Positions 1 through 8,131 of a DNA stretch of 27,992 nt are shown here, piece by piece. The position numbers were made by a program, and so were the translations under genes. Numbering within the stretch: the first letter of the stretch is position 1; every line of letters starts with the position of its first letter. A model generated the notes under the pieces. It was not told where the DNA came from, made no database searches, and worked only from the letters and a program-made list of their open reading frames with translations. The DNA comes from Paludibacter sp. UBA6032 (GTDB lineage: Bacteria > Bacteroidota > Bacteroidia > Bacteroidales > Paludibacteraceae), in contig DIZI01000043.1 of assembly GCA_002427885.1 (NCBI GenBank), forward strand, positions 1 through 27,992, given 5' to 3'.

Positions 1-45
1 TCAGCATGCTCCGTTTTATCCATTTTGAATTGATATTATGGTGTT

Positions 46-2388
46 TTATTTGATACTGGTAACAATTTTAAACCGTTTTACTGGTGTAGATGTCGAATGA
101 GTGACAAACGAATAAGTAGATCCACTTTGTGTTATATCTATAGTCTTATTTTCGAGTAAATCAATTAAATAAACTGCATTATAACGTTGTTTTAGATTAC
201 TATGTGTAAATGTTAGAGTGTATTGTTTATCCTCCCCTGCTTGAAATCCTATCTCCGTTTCGTTAATATCATCAACAGTATTCACTTGATAATTTCCATC
301 TTTCTCCATAGAAAAAAGTTGTGGGGCGAGTGAAGAACCGATTGTTTTAGTCCCATCCCAACCATTATCAAAACCGTGTGTACAAGTAGGTTCGGAGAAA
401 ATCCACATTTTATCAGCATAACGAGACCCTTTTACATCAATAATGGTATATACTTTGCCCGCAGATCCAGCTTTATTAGCACTTGGCGCACGTTGTATAT
501 CTGTATTTTTAGCCATAGTTGCCGCAGCACTATATGGAATAGTTATTGTTGCTGCTTCATTATCACTGTTAACTATTATCAGAAAAGCTTGCATCGACGG
601 AATCTGACTTGGTAAGCCTCCGGCTCCAGCATTAAACAGAGGTATTGCAGTGTATTGTCCAGGAAGAGTACCATTAGTAGGAGTATTGTTTATCCAGTCG
701 TCATATGATCCAGTATTGTACATAAAAATAGTATTTTCAATTATATCCGAATTAGATGAACCTAAAACAATTTTGTCAATATTTATTGCAGCTGTATATG
801 GATTACCAATCAAGTGTTGTCCCGAATAAGTTGCAGTACTTGTGTATGATAATTTTCCCGAGTTAAAATCGCTATTTTCAAGTTCACCCTGAAAATAAAC
901 AGTTCTTGGTGAAACCTGTGTAATTTCATAACCTATAAATGACATAAGAGAGGATGCATTATTCAATTGATACCAGTGCGCCGGATTCTCGTTTTCGAAC
1001 ATCTGACGAACATAAGATCCATCAAAAGTAGGACTGACTAACATTGAACGTAAGGGAATGCCAAAAAACTGCCATTTATAGTTTGTCGATCTGAATGCTT
1101 TCGAATACATTTCCACTGTTGCTTGAACCGGTGCTCCTACAACATTATGAAAAAGGAGTGTGCCATTGGGGACTTCACCTGTCGGGCTGGATTTAATTAC
1201 CAAACCATCAACACCAGCATTATTTGTTATGGTTCCCACTACATTTAATTGTTTCTCCGTGGGTATTGTAAGTATTTTGCCAGAATTAATGGTTAATAAA
1301 TGGTTTACTGTAAAATCAGCACTTAATGATACTCCAACAGCATTATCAATTATTAAATCATGAACAGTATTGTTCAAAAATATATCACTTTCAATACTTT
1401 GACCCGTTACGCCGGAATAAGCAATGGCAGGAGAATATGTAGTTACATCCAATTTACCGGAAGTGGTGGTAATGGTATTCAATAAGTTCAATGTCCCAAT
1501 TAATTTTACATTATTGGAATTATTTATCGTCAAATCATACACATTGTTGTTTAGAAATGCTCCATTTGGAATGATTTGGCCAGCATTTCCGGCAAACTCT
1601 ATTGTAGAATTCGCAGATGAAGCATCAATTTTAGCACCGTTAGTCAAATATAAATTTCCTGTTATGGTTAACTTATTACCGTTAGTTATTATTGGATATG
1701 CACTACAATTCACTATGTGTTTAACTATTCTGTTCTGATCTAACTGACATGGTCTGATTGAGGTTTTATCGAAAACAAGACTGGCATTTGCTGAGGGGAC
1801 TACATTAGCTGTCCAGTTACGTGCATCATTCCAATCGGAACTAATAATTCCATTCCATTTATTATTAAGTGAATCATGTTTTGTAAAAATAATTACGGAA
1901 TCAGTTTCTTGTGCAACTTTATGTAGCCAACTATCACCATAATCTGTTCCGCTACTTTTAGCCCATACATAAAGCTGATAAGTAGTATTATAATCTAATC
2001 CTGATAACAAATCTATTGACATTTTTTTTGTACCCTGATAATCAATCCCTCCTATTTCTGTTTGGTTCCAGATTGTTTCAACCGGAGGAATTATTTCAGT
2101 GTTACCATCTTCACTCATTATTTTGTAAAAGAAAGATCCACTTGTTCTATCTTTGGTATCACTCCAATACCGCATATCACAACCTGCAATTTTCAAACTA
2201 TCCACAATGCCTAAATCAGTTTTATCGAACTGAGTGTAAACTTTGGGTTTATTTCCAATCCTATAATAATTGTTTACAGAATCATTAACATTAAGTATGA
2301 TATAATCCCAATACCAACCTGTCGAAGCTGTTAATGGAGCAATGGTGAATGCCAATAGAAAAAGTGCTAAAATTGTATTTTTCTTCAT
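46..2388 (-). CDS. Secreted modular surface protein of Bacteroidota type, function unknown
   Basis: A 780-residue exported protein. I start it at the ATG at 2388 because it opens a clear signal peptide (MKKNTILALFLLAFTIAPL, cleavage near residue 21). The frame is open for 55 more codons upstream, but the only start there is a TTG followed by non-signal sequence. Around residues 178-207 is the WNG/DWND..NWTANVVPSANA pattern common in Bacteroidota surface proteins. Two similar units follow (about 260-315 and 318-374), each built as GQ.I....FLNN.V.DL.I.N plus a beta-rich tail, which suggests a beta-helix or stacked beta repeat. The protein ends at KRFKIVTSIK. In my experience related proteins continue past this point into a T9SS sorting domain, which is missing here. 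The frame after the stop closes within ten codons and shows no sorting domain. The role could be adhesive, but this is unproven. Confidence 0.8.
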   Translation of the reverse strand: MKKNTILALFLLAFTIAPLTASTGWYWDYIILNVNDSVNNYYRIGNKPKVYTQFDKTDLGIVDSLKIAGCDMRYWSDTKDRTSGSFFYKIMSEDGNTEIIPPVETIWNQTEIGGIDYQGTKKMSIDLLSGLDYNTTYQLYVWAKSSGTDYGDSWLHKVAQETDSVIIFTKHDSLNNKWNGIISSDWNDARNWTANVVPSANASLVFDKTSIRPCQLDQNRIVKHIVNCSAYPIITNGNKLTITGNLYLTNGAKIDASSANSTIEFAGNAGQIIPNGAFLNNNVYDLTINNSNNVKLIGTLNLLNTITTTSGKLDVTTYSPAIAYSGVTGQSIESDIFLNNTVHDLIIDNAVGVSLSADFTVNHLLTINSGKILTIPTEKQLNVVGTITNNAGVDGLVIKSSPTGEVPNGTLLFHNVVGAPVQATVEMYSKAFRSTNYKWQFFGIPLRSMLVSPTFDGSYVRQMFENENPAHWYQLNNASSLMSFIGYEITQVSPRTVYFQGELENSDFNSGKLSYTSTATYSGQHLIGNPYTAAINIDKIVLGSSNSDIIENTIFMYNTGSYDDWINNTPTNGTLPGQYTAIPLFNAGAGGLPSQIPSMQAFLIIVNSDNEAATITIPYSAAATMAKNTDIQRAPSANKAGSAGKVYTIIDVKGSRYADKMWIFSEPTCTHGFDNGWDGTKTIGSSLAPQLFSMEKDGNYQVNTVDDINETEIGFQAGEDKQYTLTFTHSNLKQRYNAVYLIDLLENKTIDITQSGSTYSFVTHSTSTPVKRFKIVTSIK

Positions 2389-2557
2389 GATAGATGAAAT
2401 ATAAATGTTTAAATAATCTTTGTATCGAAAGCATGTTTTAAATATCGTATTTACTTCAGTTTTTAAATTTTTCAATACTTCGTTAATTTTATAATGATAT
2501 TGTTGAAAAGTCTTTAATATGGCATTTTTTTTGTTTATGGTAAATTCTGACAATCAA

Positions 2558-4216
2558 CTAATTTAGTTTCATTTCTCCAAAAAACAAGGTGTTTTTCCCA
2601 ATAGTATTCATGTTAATTCTACTGATTAAATATTTACTTTCTCCTAAACTGACAGAAAATTTGGGACAAATTGAATTCGTCAGCTTAAAATCAGTAAATA
2701 GTTCTTTAAAGGATTCTTTCCCATTACTATCTAAGGATAACATAACTATTTTTGATTCATCTGTAGGTTTCTTTGTGAACCTATTTGTCTTAATCAAATT
2801 ATACATAAAATTCATTTCATCGTTCTGCCCGTAGCTCAACAAATAACTACCCAAAAAATGATACACATTCACAACATATTGATTTTTAGGTATTCTCTGT
2901 ACCCAATTGAAGCTACCATCTGAATTACAGGTTAGAACCAAAATATCATCATAAGTATGATAATATCTATATGTAGTCCCTTGTTGACTGTTAAAAATAG
3001 TTTCAATTAATAACTTACATTTTTCAGCTACCAAATCGAAACCACCATCATTTCGAAAATGGATATTATTAAATTTATAAGTAAAATCTTCTTCAAATTC
3101 TTTTCCGTCAGCTGATTTATTCTCCAAATTTGCAGCATCTTTACTATTTAATCCTTTTGTCAAAAACGCGTTATCAAATGCTTTATCGTTAAAAGAACCC
3201 ATTAACTGAAGCCGTGGAGTAGAGATAACTGAAAAAGCTCCCACTGCGCTTTCGTTCCCCTGAATGGCATAGAGACCGGCACAAATCAATTCGTTTTTAT
3301 CGTTTACAGCCAATTGTTGGGCAGTTACAAATTTATTACCCGGCAATTTCACTTCCTGAATTTTAGGTTGCGAGCCATCTTTGGGATAGAACTTTATAAA
3401 GAGTTTGCTCCTTTCATAATGCCTGTTTGCATCCCTCTCATTTTCGAAATTTCTTAGCGAAGCATATAAATTTCCATCATTATCAAAAACATACTGTCCT
3501 TCAAAAGTGATTCCGCTACCAGCTTGTGCCTTATCTTTAAATTTCCATTCCGAACTCATAGGTTTATTAAAAACTTCAAAGCCATAATATGATCCAATAG
3601 AAGAATCAAAGTTATAGTCAAATAAGATTCGATCTTTATATATTGAAAAATTGACATAGATCTTCTTCTCGTCTATACCTTTAATACCGTTATAGTCTAT
3701 CTCAGAAATTTTATGTGCATCATTTTTCAATTTAAATGTTTCCATATCCACAGTTTCATCGAGAACATAGCATTTTTTCTGTTTTTTATCGATTAATGTT
3801 GAAATTACGTGAATACTATTACCAATCAAACTCACTTTTATTACATTACGTTTTACTCTATCAGTTTTTAATTTTAGTTCTACTAGGGTGTTTTTATTGT
3901 TTTTCCGGTCGAACTTAACTAGGTATTCCACAGATGTGCTCCACATAAACTGATTATAAGTATCTCCCAGATCGGTATTCCATAAATAATAAATGTAGTT
4001 CTCATCACTTTTCAAAATGCCCATATCTTCCATAAACCTGCTCTTTACCGGATGTAGTTCTTCACTCCATTTTACATCAATATTCGAACTTGTAATTTGA
4101 GCATTTAAATTTGAAGACAAGGTACAAACGAATACAAATAACAGAAAAAATTTACTTGAAAGAAGATACACAAAATTCAGTGAAACTCTTTTCTGTACAG
4201 AATTGTTTTGTTCCAT
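2558..4216 (-). CDS. Secreted protein of unknown function, possibly beta-propeller-like
   Basis: A 552-residue protein read from the ATG at 4216. The open frame extends 23 codons further upstream, but MEQNNSVQKR followed by a hydrophobic run and a cleavage site after LSSNLNA (Ala39) gives the best signal peptide. The mature part alternates short beta-like strands with charged loops. It has phrases typical of repeated-blade proteins, such as DNDGNLYASLRNF, NSDGSFNWVQRIP and SLDSNGKESFKELF. I see no catalytic motif and no C-terminal T9SS domain. It lies between an outer-membrane-like gene (102 bases upstream) and the modular surface protein (169 bases downstream), so it may share a transcript with them. 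I do not recognise the family. Confidence 0.75.
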   Translation of the reverse strand: MEQNNSVQKRVSLNFVYLLSSKFFLLFVFVCTLSSNLNAQITSSNIDVKWSEELHPVKSRFMEDMGILKSDENYIYYLWNTDLGDTYNQFMWSTSVEYLVKFDRKNNKNTLVELKLKTDRVKRNVIKVSLIGNSIHVISTLIDKKQKKCYVLDETVDMETFKLKNDAHKISEIDYNGIKGIDEKKIYVNFSIYKDRILFDYNFDSSIGSYYGFEVFNKPMSSEWKFKDKAQAGSGITFEGQYVFDNDGNLYASLRNFENERDANRHYERSKLFIKFYPKDGSQPKIQEVKLPGNKFVTAQQLAVNDKNELICAGLYAIQGNESAVGAFSVISTPRLQLMGSFNDKAFDNAFLTKGLNSKDAANLENKSADGKEFEEDFTYKFNNIHFRNDGGFDLVAEKCKLLIETIFNSQQGTTYRYYHTYDDILVLTCNSDGSFNWVQRIPKNQYVVNVYHFLGSYLLSYGQNDEMNFMYNLIKTNRFTKKPTDESKIVMLSLDSNGKESFKELFTDFKLTNSICPKFSVSLGESKYLISRINMNTIGKNTLFFGEMKLN

Positions 4217-4318
4217 AGTGGTAATTGTAAAATTAATTATAAATAGCGTTTTCTTTAATTCATTTTTTAATAGACTGACTAACACGATAGTGTTTCTTTA
4301 TTTTCTAAATTTTTGACC

Positions 4319-4963
4319 CTAATCATTTTGTTTTATAGCATAACCAAATTTTATAGACAAGGTAATTCTAAATACTGCTTGTTTACCGGAACCACTTTCA
4401 CTTAGCACACTATTATAATATTTATATTCACCGTCACTTCCCAATGGCTTTTGCCACGAAAATGTAATCAATAATGTTGGATCAATAATAAACTTGCCTA
4501 CACAAAATTCCGCACCGTTACCATACCCATATTCGGATATAAGCAGCTGATTGTAATGCCTGTACCTCACGATAAAACACTGATATAATTCGGTCTTATA
4601 TTTATAGAAAAGTTTTGGTTCCATTAAAAAACTGTACCCCAATTGTGTGTTTGTAAAATGAGAATTCAGTTCAGCCGCAGCACCCAAAGACAAGAATTTA
4701 GAAGTATAGGGCAACAACACTCCAACACCTCCCTCTAAGGTGAATCTATCTGAGAAACGATGTTCTAAAATGATAGGTAAGTCACCTTCAGCTATAGAAT
4801 ATACATCTGTTTTAAGTACATTTGGAATATACGTTAACTCTTTCTCCGATTCATATTTGGTATAAAAATACGAAGTAGAATCGGCTGTTTTCGCTGAAAC
4901 AACACTAAACGAAGAAATAAGAATTAAGTAGAATACCCCGAATGTTTTTAATTTATGTATCAT
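4319..4963 (-). CDS. Putative outer-membrane beta-barrel protein
   Basis: A 214-residue protein with a signal peptide (MIHKLKTFGVFYLILISSFS, cleavage near Ala24). I prefer the ATG at 4963 to the GTG two codons upstream. The rest alternates polar and aromatic or small hydrophobic residues, as in membrane beta strands: LEGGVGVLLPY, LGAAAELN, YSFLMEPKLFYKYK, FIVRYRHYNQ, PTLLITFSWQ, and the last strand FRITLSIKFGYAI. This suits a small outer-membrane barrel, though no family motif fixes it. The start codon and about 10 bases of the gene lie inside the dispersed repeat that fills the upstream spacer, so the repeat supplies the 5' leader and possibly the promoter. An AT-rich terminator and the C13 peptidase gene lie upstream, so this gene is probably a separate transcription unit. 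Confidence 0.7.
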   Translation of the reverse strand: MIHKLKTFGVFYLILISSFSVVSAKTADSTSYFYTKYESEKELTYIPNVLKTDVYSIAEGDLPIILEHRFSDRFTLEGGVGVLLPYTSKFLSLGAAAELNSHFTNTQLGYSFLMEPKLFYKYKTELYQCFIVRYRHYNQLLISEYGYGNGAEFCVGKFIIDPTLLITFSWQKPLGSDGEYKYYNSVLSESGSGKQAVFRITLSIKFGYAIKQND

Positions 4964-5100
4964 TGCCACTATAAGATATTTACTATAAACATGAACTTTA
5001 TTAACCTGCTAACTCCATTACGGGATTTCACTAGCTTGTGATACCTGAATTCTTTCATATATTTTGATATGCAAGGCAAAACCTTGCTTTTAACTCCGAC
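4952..5100 (-). repeat. Dispersed degenerate repeat, copy A
   Basis: The segment aligns with 9862-10010. In the best 100 bases (4991-5090 against 9901-10000) I count 79 identical positions without gaps, and similarity continues to the ATGATACA at the start of the neighbouring gene. On the minus strand it contains a 51-codon open frame (4969-5124) whose core, LPCISKYMKEFRYHKLVKSR, matches copy B. Amino-acid identity in that frame (22 of 33) is lower than nucleotide identity, so continued coding use is doubtful. The copy carries a GCAAGG/CCTTGC hairpin followed by four Ts on the plus strand (5071-5091). Confidence 0.8.
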
Positions 5101-5116
5101 ATAGCTGCAAGCTATG
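5100..5116. repeat. Short hairpin beside repeat copy A
   Basis: The arms CATAGCT and AGCTATG are perfect complements around a GCA loop. It is one of three small stem-loops clustered in this spacer, together with the GCAAGG hairpin at 5071-5087 and the 18-base palindrome at 5178. The cluster gives the spacer the look of a structured intergenic repeat. Confidence 0.5.
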
Positions 5117-5177
5117 CCGAACATTGCACACCAAAATTTACGCTACTGCGAACTGAGCTTTCCTTCCCACACGACGA

Positions 5178-5195
5178 TTCCGATAGCTATCGGAA
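5178..5195. repeat. Perfect 18-base palindrome TTCCGATAGCTATCGGAA
   Basis: The sequence equals its own reverse complement over all 18 bases, with the core CCGATAGCTATCGG. It sits in a local patch of higher GC between the C13 peptidase gene and repeat copy A. A perfect palindrome without a loop suits a dimeric protein site or a highly iterated genomic motif better than an RNA hairpin. Confidence 0.6.
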
Positions 5196-5261
5196 GAAAG
5201 ACGCTTTGCCGAACTACGCTACGCCTAACAGAGTCTATATAAACAACGAACTATTTTTAAA

Positions 5262-5283
5262 ATTAAATTCTTCATAATTTAAT
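5262..5283 (-). terminator. Possible weak terminator after the C13 peptidase operon
   Basis: On the minus strand, ATTAAATT and AATTTAAT form an eight-pair stem around a six-base loop. A short T run follows at once, 18 bases past the stop codon of the peptidase gene. The stem is only A-T pairs, so it is weak, but its position fits the end of the four-gene operon. Confidence 0.35.
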
Positions 5284-5301
5284 CACTTTAGGTTTTATAA
5301 T

Positions 5302-6399
5302 TTAATTTTGGACTTCAAATGTTGTTCCAATTGTTGTTTCAAACTCACCATCAATTTCAAAACTATTATTGGCATTTATTAATATGCTTGCATTATTAGT
5401 TATCGAATTGTCGTTTTTAAACTTAATATCTTCTACTTTATATTGAATATTATTATGAAGATTAATACTTTCAAAAACTAAATGTTCATCTACAAATATT
5501 TTATTGGCTAAATCTCCAATATCACCTAATGTTGATGAACTATACATAAAATGATATATGTCCCTTAATTCTTTCATATCGTTAACGCCATCATCATTAG
5601 TATCAATAACGGAATAATGTGTATTATCAAAAGGATCAATATATGAACATGAATTAAAAATGTTACCAACTGGGTCATATCCGAATAAAGAGCTTGTTAT
5701 AACATAATTAAAGAAAGCATGATAAGTGTCATTCTCTAAACGGGTAGATTGTGATGCTTGGTTCCAATCTGATGCGGTAATAATTACAGTTTTATTATTA
5801 TTTAAATTATTAGCTCCTTTTGATAAGCAACCAGAATAACACGTCATCCAAAAAATCTTTCTTCTTTTATAATTTGGTATAAGATTGATGATACGAATAA
5901 TTTCAGATTCTCTGATCGAAAGATTCCTATTCTCCAAATATACCCAATAATCATCGCTATCTATTGGAGTTCGACCTCCTTGATTTGTTGTTACCGTTGT
6001 AGCTGCATTTCCACTACCATGTCCAACTACCCACCTAATTACTAAATTGTCATTGGTTGTAATAATATTCCCAATATTTGCTAATTGTTCATTAAGAGTA
6101 TTATAACTATTGTCAAAATTCACGATATTGCTCCAATTATGTAATGCGATATTATATCTTGGGCGATTCGAGTTAAAACTAGTACCATCACCATAAAACA
6201 CATAGATATTTGAAGGATCATATCCTTCTTTTAATACCAAATCTTCATACGCTAAATAAAGATCGTACCAATACTCTGAATTCAGTTCTGTATTATCCTT
6301 AGTTGTTTTACCTGCTGATATCAATATGGCATACTCAGAACAAAACATATTAGAATTTAAAGAATAAAGACATAATGCAATAAATATTAATCGTTTCAT
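5302..6399 (-). CDS. Secreted C13 (legumain-like) clan CD cysteine peptidase
   Basis: A 365-residue exported protein with a signal peptide ending near residue 20 (MKRLIFIALCLYSLNSNMFC). The first strand, YAILISAGK, and the following helix and loop, YLAYEDLVLKEGYDPSNIYV, match the start of the legumain/caspase fold. The catalytic pair is visible: His127 in VVGHGSG and Cys187 in FWMTCYSGC, each after a hydrophobic strand as in clan CD. At residues 266-277 is a canonical EF-hand-type calcium loop, DTNDDGVNDMKE, with all ligand positions present. The tail (about 300-365) is beta-rich, but no T9SS domain is recognised. Its ATG overlaps the stop of the upstream gene as ATGA, so the two are probably translationally coupled. 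Such enzymes cut after Asn or Asp, or act as ligases; the substrate here is unknown. A degenerate caspase-like member is the alternative. Confidence 0.78.
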   Translation of the reverse strand: MKRLIFIALCLYSLNSNMFCSEYAILISAGKTTKDNTELNSEYWYDLYLAYEDLVLKEGYDPSNIYVFYGDGTSFNSNRPRYNIALHNWSNIVNFDNSYNTLNEQLANIGNIITTNDNLVIRWVVGHGSGNAATTVTTNQGGRTPIDSDDYWVYLENRNLSIRESEIIRIINLIPNYKRRKIFWMTCYSGCLSKGANNLNNNKTVIITASDWNQASQSTRLENDTYHAFFNYVITSSLFGYDPVGNIFNSCSYIDPFDNTHYSVIDTNDDGVNDMKELRDIYHFMYSSSTLGDIGDLANKIFVDEHLVFESINLHNNIQYKVEDIKFKNDNSITNNASILINANNSFEIDGEFETTIGTTFEVQN

Positions 6400-7103
6400 A
6401 AGTCTAATCCAATTTTAGTTAACTGAATAAATTCTTTAGTGAAATTAGAATATGTATATATACTATCACCCTTAATTGTAAGTCCAATGGGATTTATCAC
6501 AGGAATTTCATATTCAGATATCAGATCCCTTGATTTCAGGTTATATTTCCTTAATATTCCGTTTGAATTATTGTCGTGTGTATTATATAAATACCATAAA
6601 TACTCATCATCTGAAAATAATCCTGAAGGTATTCCAACAAGATAACAAAATATTGTAGGTTCACTTTCATTTTTTAAAGTTGATATGCTATTTGAAAAAT
6701 ACAATTTTGTTGTATCAAAGACACAAGAGTAAAAGTTATTATTTGAAAATGATAAAAACTTTGTGGTTTTATTTTTTAAATATTCTTTTGGTGTTTCAAT
6801 TACTTTTTCATTTGAATCATCATAAATTGCGTTATTTTTTATTGAAAATAATTTGTTTTTGACAAAACAATTATAATTTTCATTTTCTTTCTTTTTTGCT
6901 TTTCTTTTACCGTCTTTTGTGAAAATAAATAAAGAATCTTTTGTCTTGATATAGCATAAATCATTTTGGAAATTAATATCGGTAATTTTTGCAGATGGAA
7001 TATCAAATAGCTTTTGTTTTTTGAATTTTGTGACTTGAGCGCAGGTAATCACATTACTTATAAATAAATTAATCAATATTAGTACAATTATATTATTTCT
7101 CAT
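6396..7103 (-). CDS. Small secreted protein, propeller-like, unknown function
   Basis: A 235-residue protein with a signal peptide (MRNNIIVLILINLFISNVITCAQ). The mature part is rich in Lys, Asn and Phe and has blade-like repeats such as DINFQNDLCYIKTKDSLFIF and GLTIKGDSIYTYSNFTKEFI. LRKYNLKSRDLISEYEIP resembles the KLDKNTGKILDSIRIEIP segment of the next gene upstream, so the two may be distant relatives. Too few blades are visible for a whole propeller. It is six bases downstream of the larger propeller-like T9SS gene and overlaps the peptidase gene by four bases, so it sits mid-operon. No enzyme motif is seen. Its DNA is very AT-rich, even for this window. Confidence 0.7.
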   Translation of the reverse strand: MRNNIIVLILINLFISNVITCAQVTKFKKQKLFDIPSAKITDINFQNDLCYIKTKDSLFIFTKDGKRKAKKKENENYNCFVKNKLFSIKNNAIYDDSNEKVIETPKEYLKNKTTKFLSFSNNNFYSCVFDTTKLYFSNSISTLKNESEPTIFCYLVGIPSGLFSDDEYLWYLYNTHDNNSNGILRKYNLKSRDLISEYEIPVINPIGLTIKGDSIYTYSNFTKEFIQLTKIGLDL

Positions 7104-7109
7104 ATGTTT

Positions 7110-8120
7110 TTAATTTTTAATTAATGTTACACTATTATATTTGTTCTTCCCATTTGATAATTTTACAATATAAAGACCTGATTTGATTTGTTTTAAAGCA
7201 AGTTTATGTTTTTTTGCTTTTTGTTTCTCTGAAATAATTTTTTTCCCATAAAGGTCAAATACTTCAATTAAACCGTCATCACACCCCAAATCCTCTGTGT
7301 TTATTGTAATATAATCGGATGTAGGGTTGGGATAAATGCTAATCTTGTTTCCGAAGATATTCGTTTCTATACCATTACTAATTGGAAATGGATATGTAAA
7401 TTCTTTCATCAGATTACTGTCAGAATCAATTACCCATAAACTATTGTTTTTATACGTGAGACAAGATATATCAAAACCTCCAAGATACAGACTTCGATTA
7501 TAAGACGTAATTATTGAATTATTTGCATATATAGAATAAAGCCCGAATCCAAACCTACTGCCGGCCCAAATGGTATCATTTATTACAACCATTTTATCAA
7601 ACGTAGGAATATCTCCTAAATCAATTGTCAACCTTGTTCTTAAATCTACTTTTAACAATCTATACTTACCACACCAACAATAAGGCCAAATGGAATAAAT
7701 ACAAGAGTCTAAATAACAAATATCACTACTTTGATATGGTGCCTTAAATACTTCAGGTATTTCAATTCTAATAGAATCCAAAATCTTACCGGTATTTTTA
7801 TCAAGTTTACATAACCAGTCTGTAAGGTCATGCATAATCCATAAATTATCACCATCACTTTCTATGCAAGTTGTATTATAAGTATCCAGGGAATCTAAGC
7901 ATATCCCTGCAGCATCAACTTTATAAACTTTACCGACTTTTCCAGTTGGAGAATATTCACTTATCCAAAAATAGTTTCCATTAGAAGCTAAATTCAAATC
8001 GGTTGTCTTTATTTCATTTGGCAGATTATTTTTTTTTATACACTTTAATGTGTCTGTTTGAGAATATGAAATCAGAGGAACAAAAAAAAGAAATAGGAAA
8101 TAAATAGTTTTAGTCATCAT
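7110..8120 (-). CDS. Beta-propeller-like surface protein with T9SS type A sorting domain
   Basis: A 336-residue protein with a signal peptide (MMTKTIYFLFLFFVPLISYS, cleavage before Gln21). Residues about 40-245 carry blade-like repeats: NYFWISEYSPTGKVGKVYKV, DNLWIMHDLTDWLCKLDKNT, NDTIWAGS and NNSLWVIDSDSNLMKEF. These look like NHL or SMP-30-type propellers that read out or bind a ligand. Residues about 259-336 are a clear T9SS type A sorting domain, with ISIYPNPTSDYITIN, then IEVFDLYGKKI, then the end SGLYIVKLSNG. The protein should therefore cross the outer membrane by type IX secretion and be attached or released there. It lies 11 bases after the S74 gene and 6 bases before the next gene, so it is in the middle of an operon. 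Confidence 0.85.
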   Translation of the reverse strand: MMTKTIYFLFLFFVPLISYSQTDTLKCIKKNNLPNEIKTTDLNLASNGNYFWISEYSPTGKVGKVYKVDAAGICLDSLDTYNTTCIESDGDNLWIMHDLTDWLCKLDKNTGKILDSIRIEIPEVFKAPYQSSDICYLDSCIYSIWPYCWCGKYRLLKVDLRTRLTIDLGDIPTFDKMVVINDTIWAGSRFGFGLYSIYANNSIITSYNRSLYLGGFDISCLTYKNNSLWVIDSDSNLMKEFTYPFPISNGIETNIFGNKISIYPNPTSDYITINTEDLGCDDGLIEVFDLYGKKIISEKQKAKKHKLALKQIKSGLYIVKLSNGKNKYNSVTLIKN

Positions 8121-8131
8121 AATTATTCTAT

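Noticed and set aside
1..23. A minus-strand ATG at 23 with codons MDKTEHA running off the left edge, 22 bases after the previous stop
   Set aside because: Only seven codons are visible, with no signal sequence or motif, so it cannot be supported as a gene.
2389..2553. N-terminal extension of the first surface protein through a TTG start
   Set aside because: It would bury the signal peptide 55 residues inside the protein; the ATG at 2388 is the better start.
5071..5091. GCAAGG/CCTTGC stem with T run as a plus-strand terminator
   Set aside because: No plus-strand gene precedes it; it is more likely part of the repeat.
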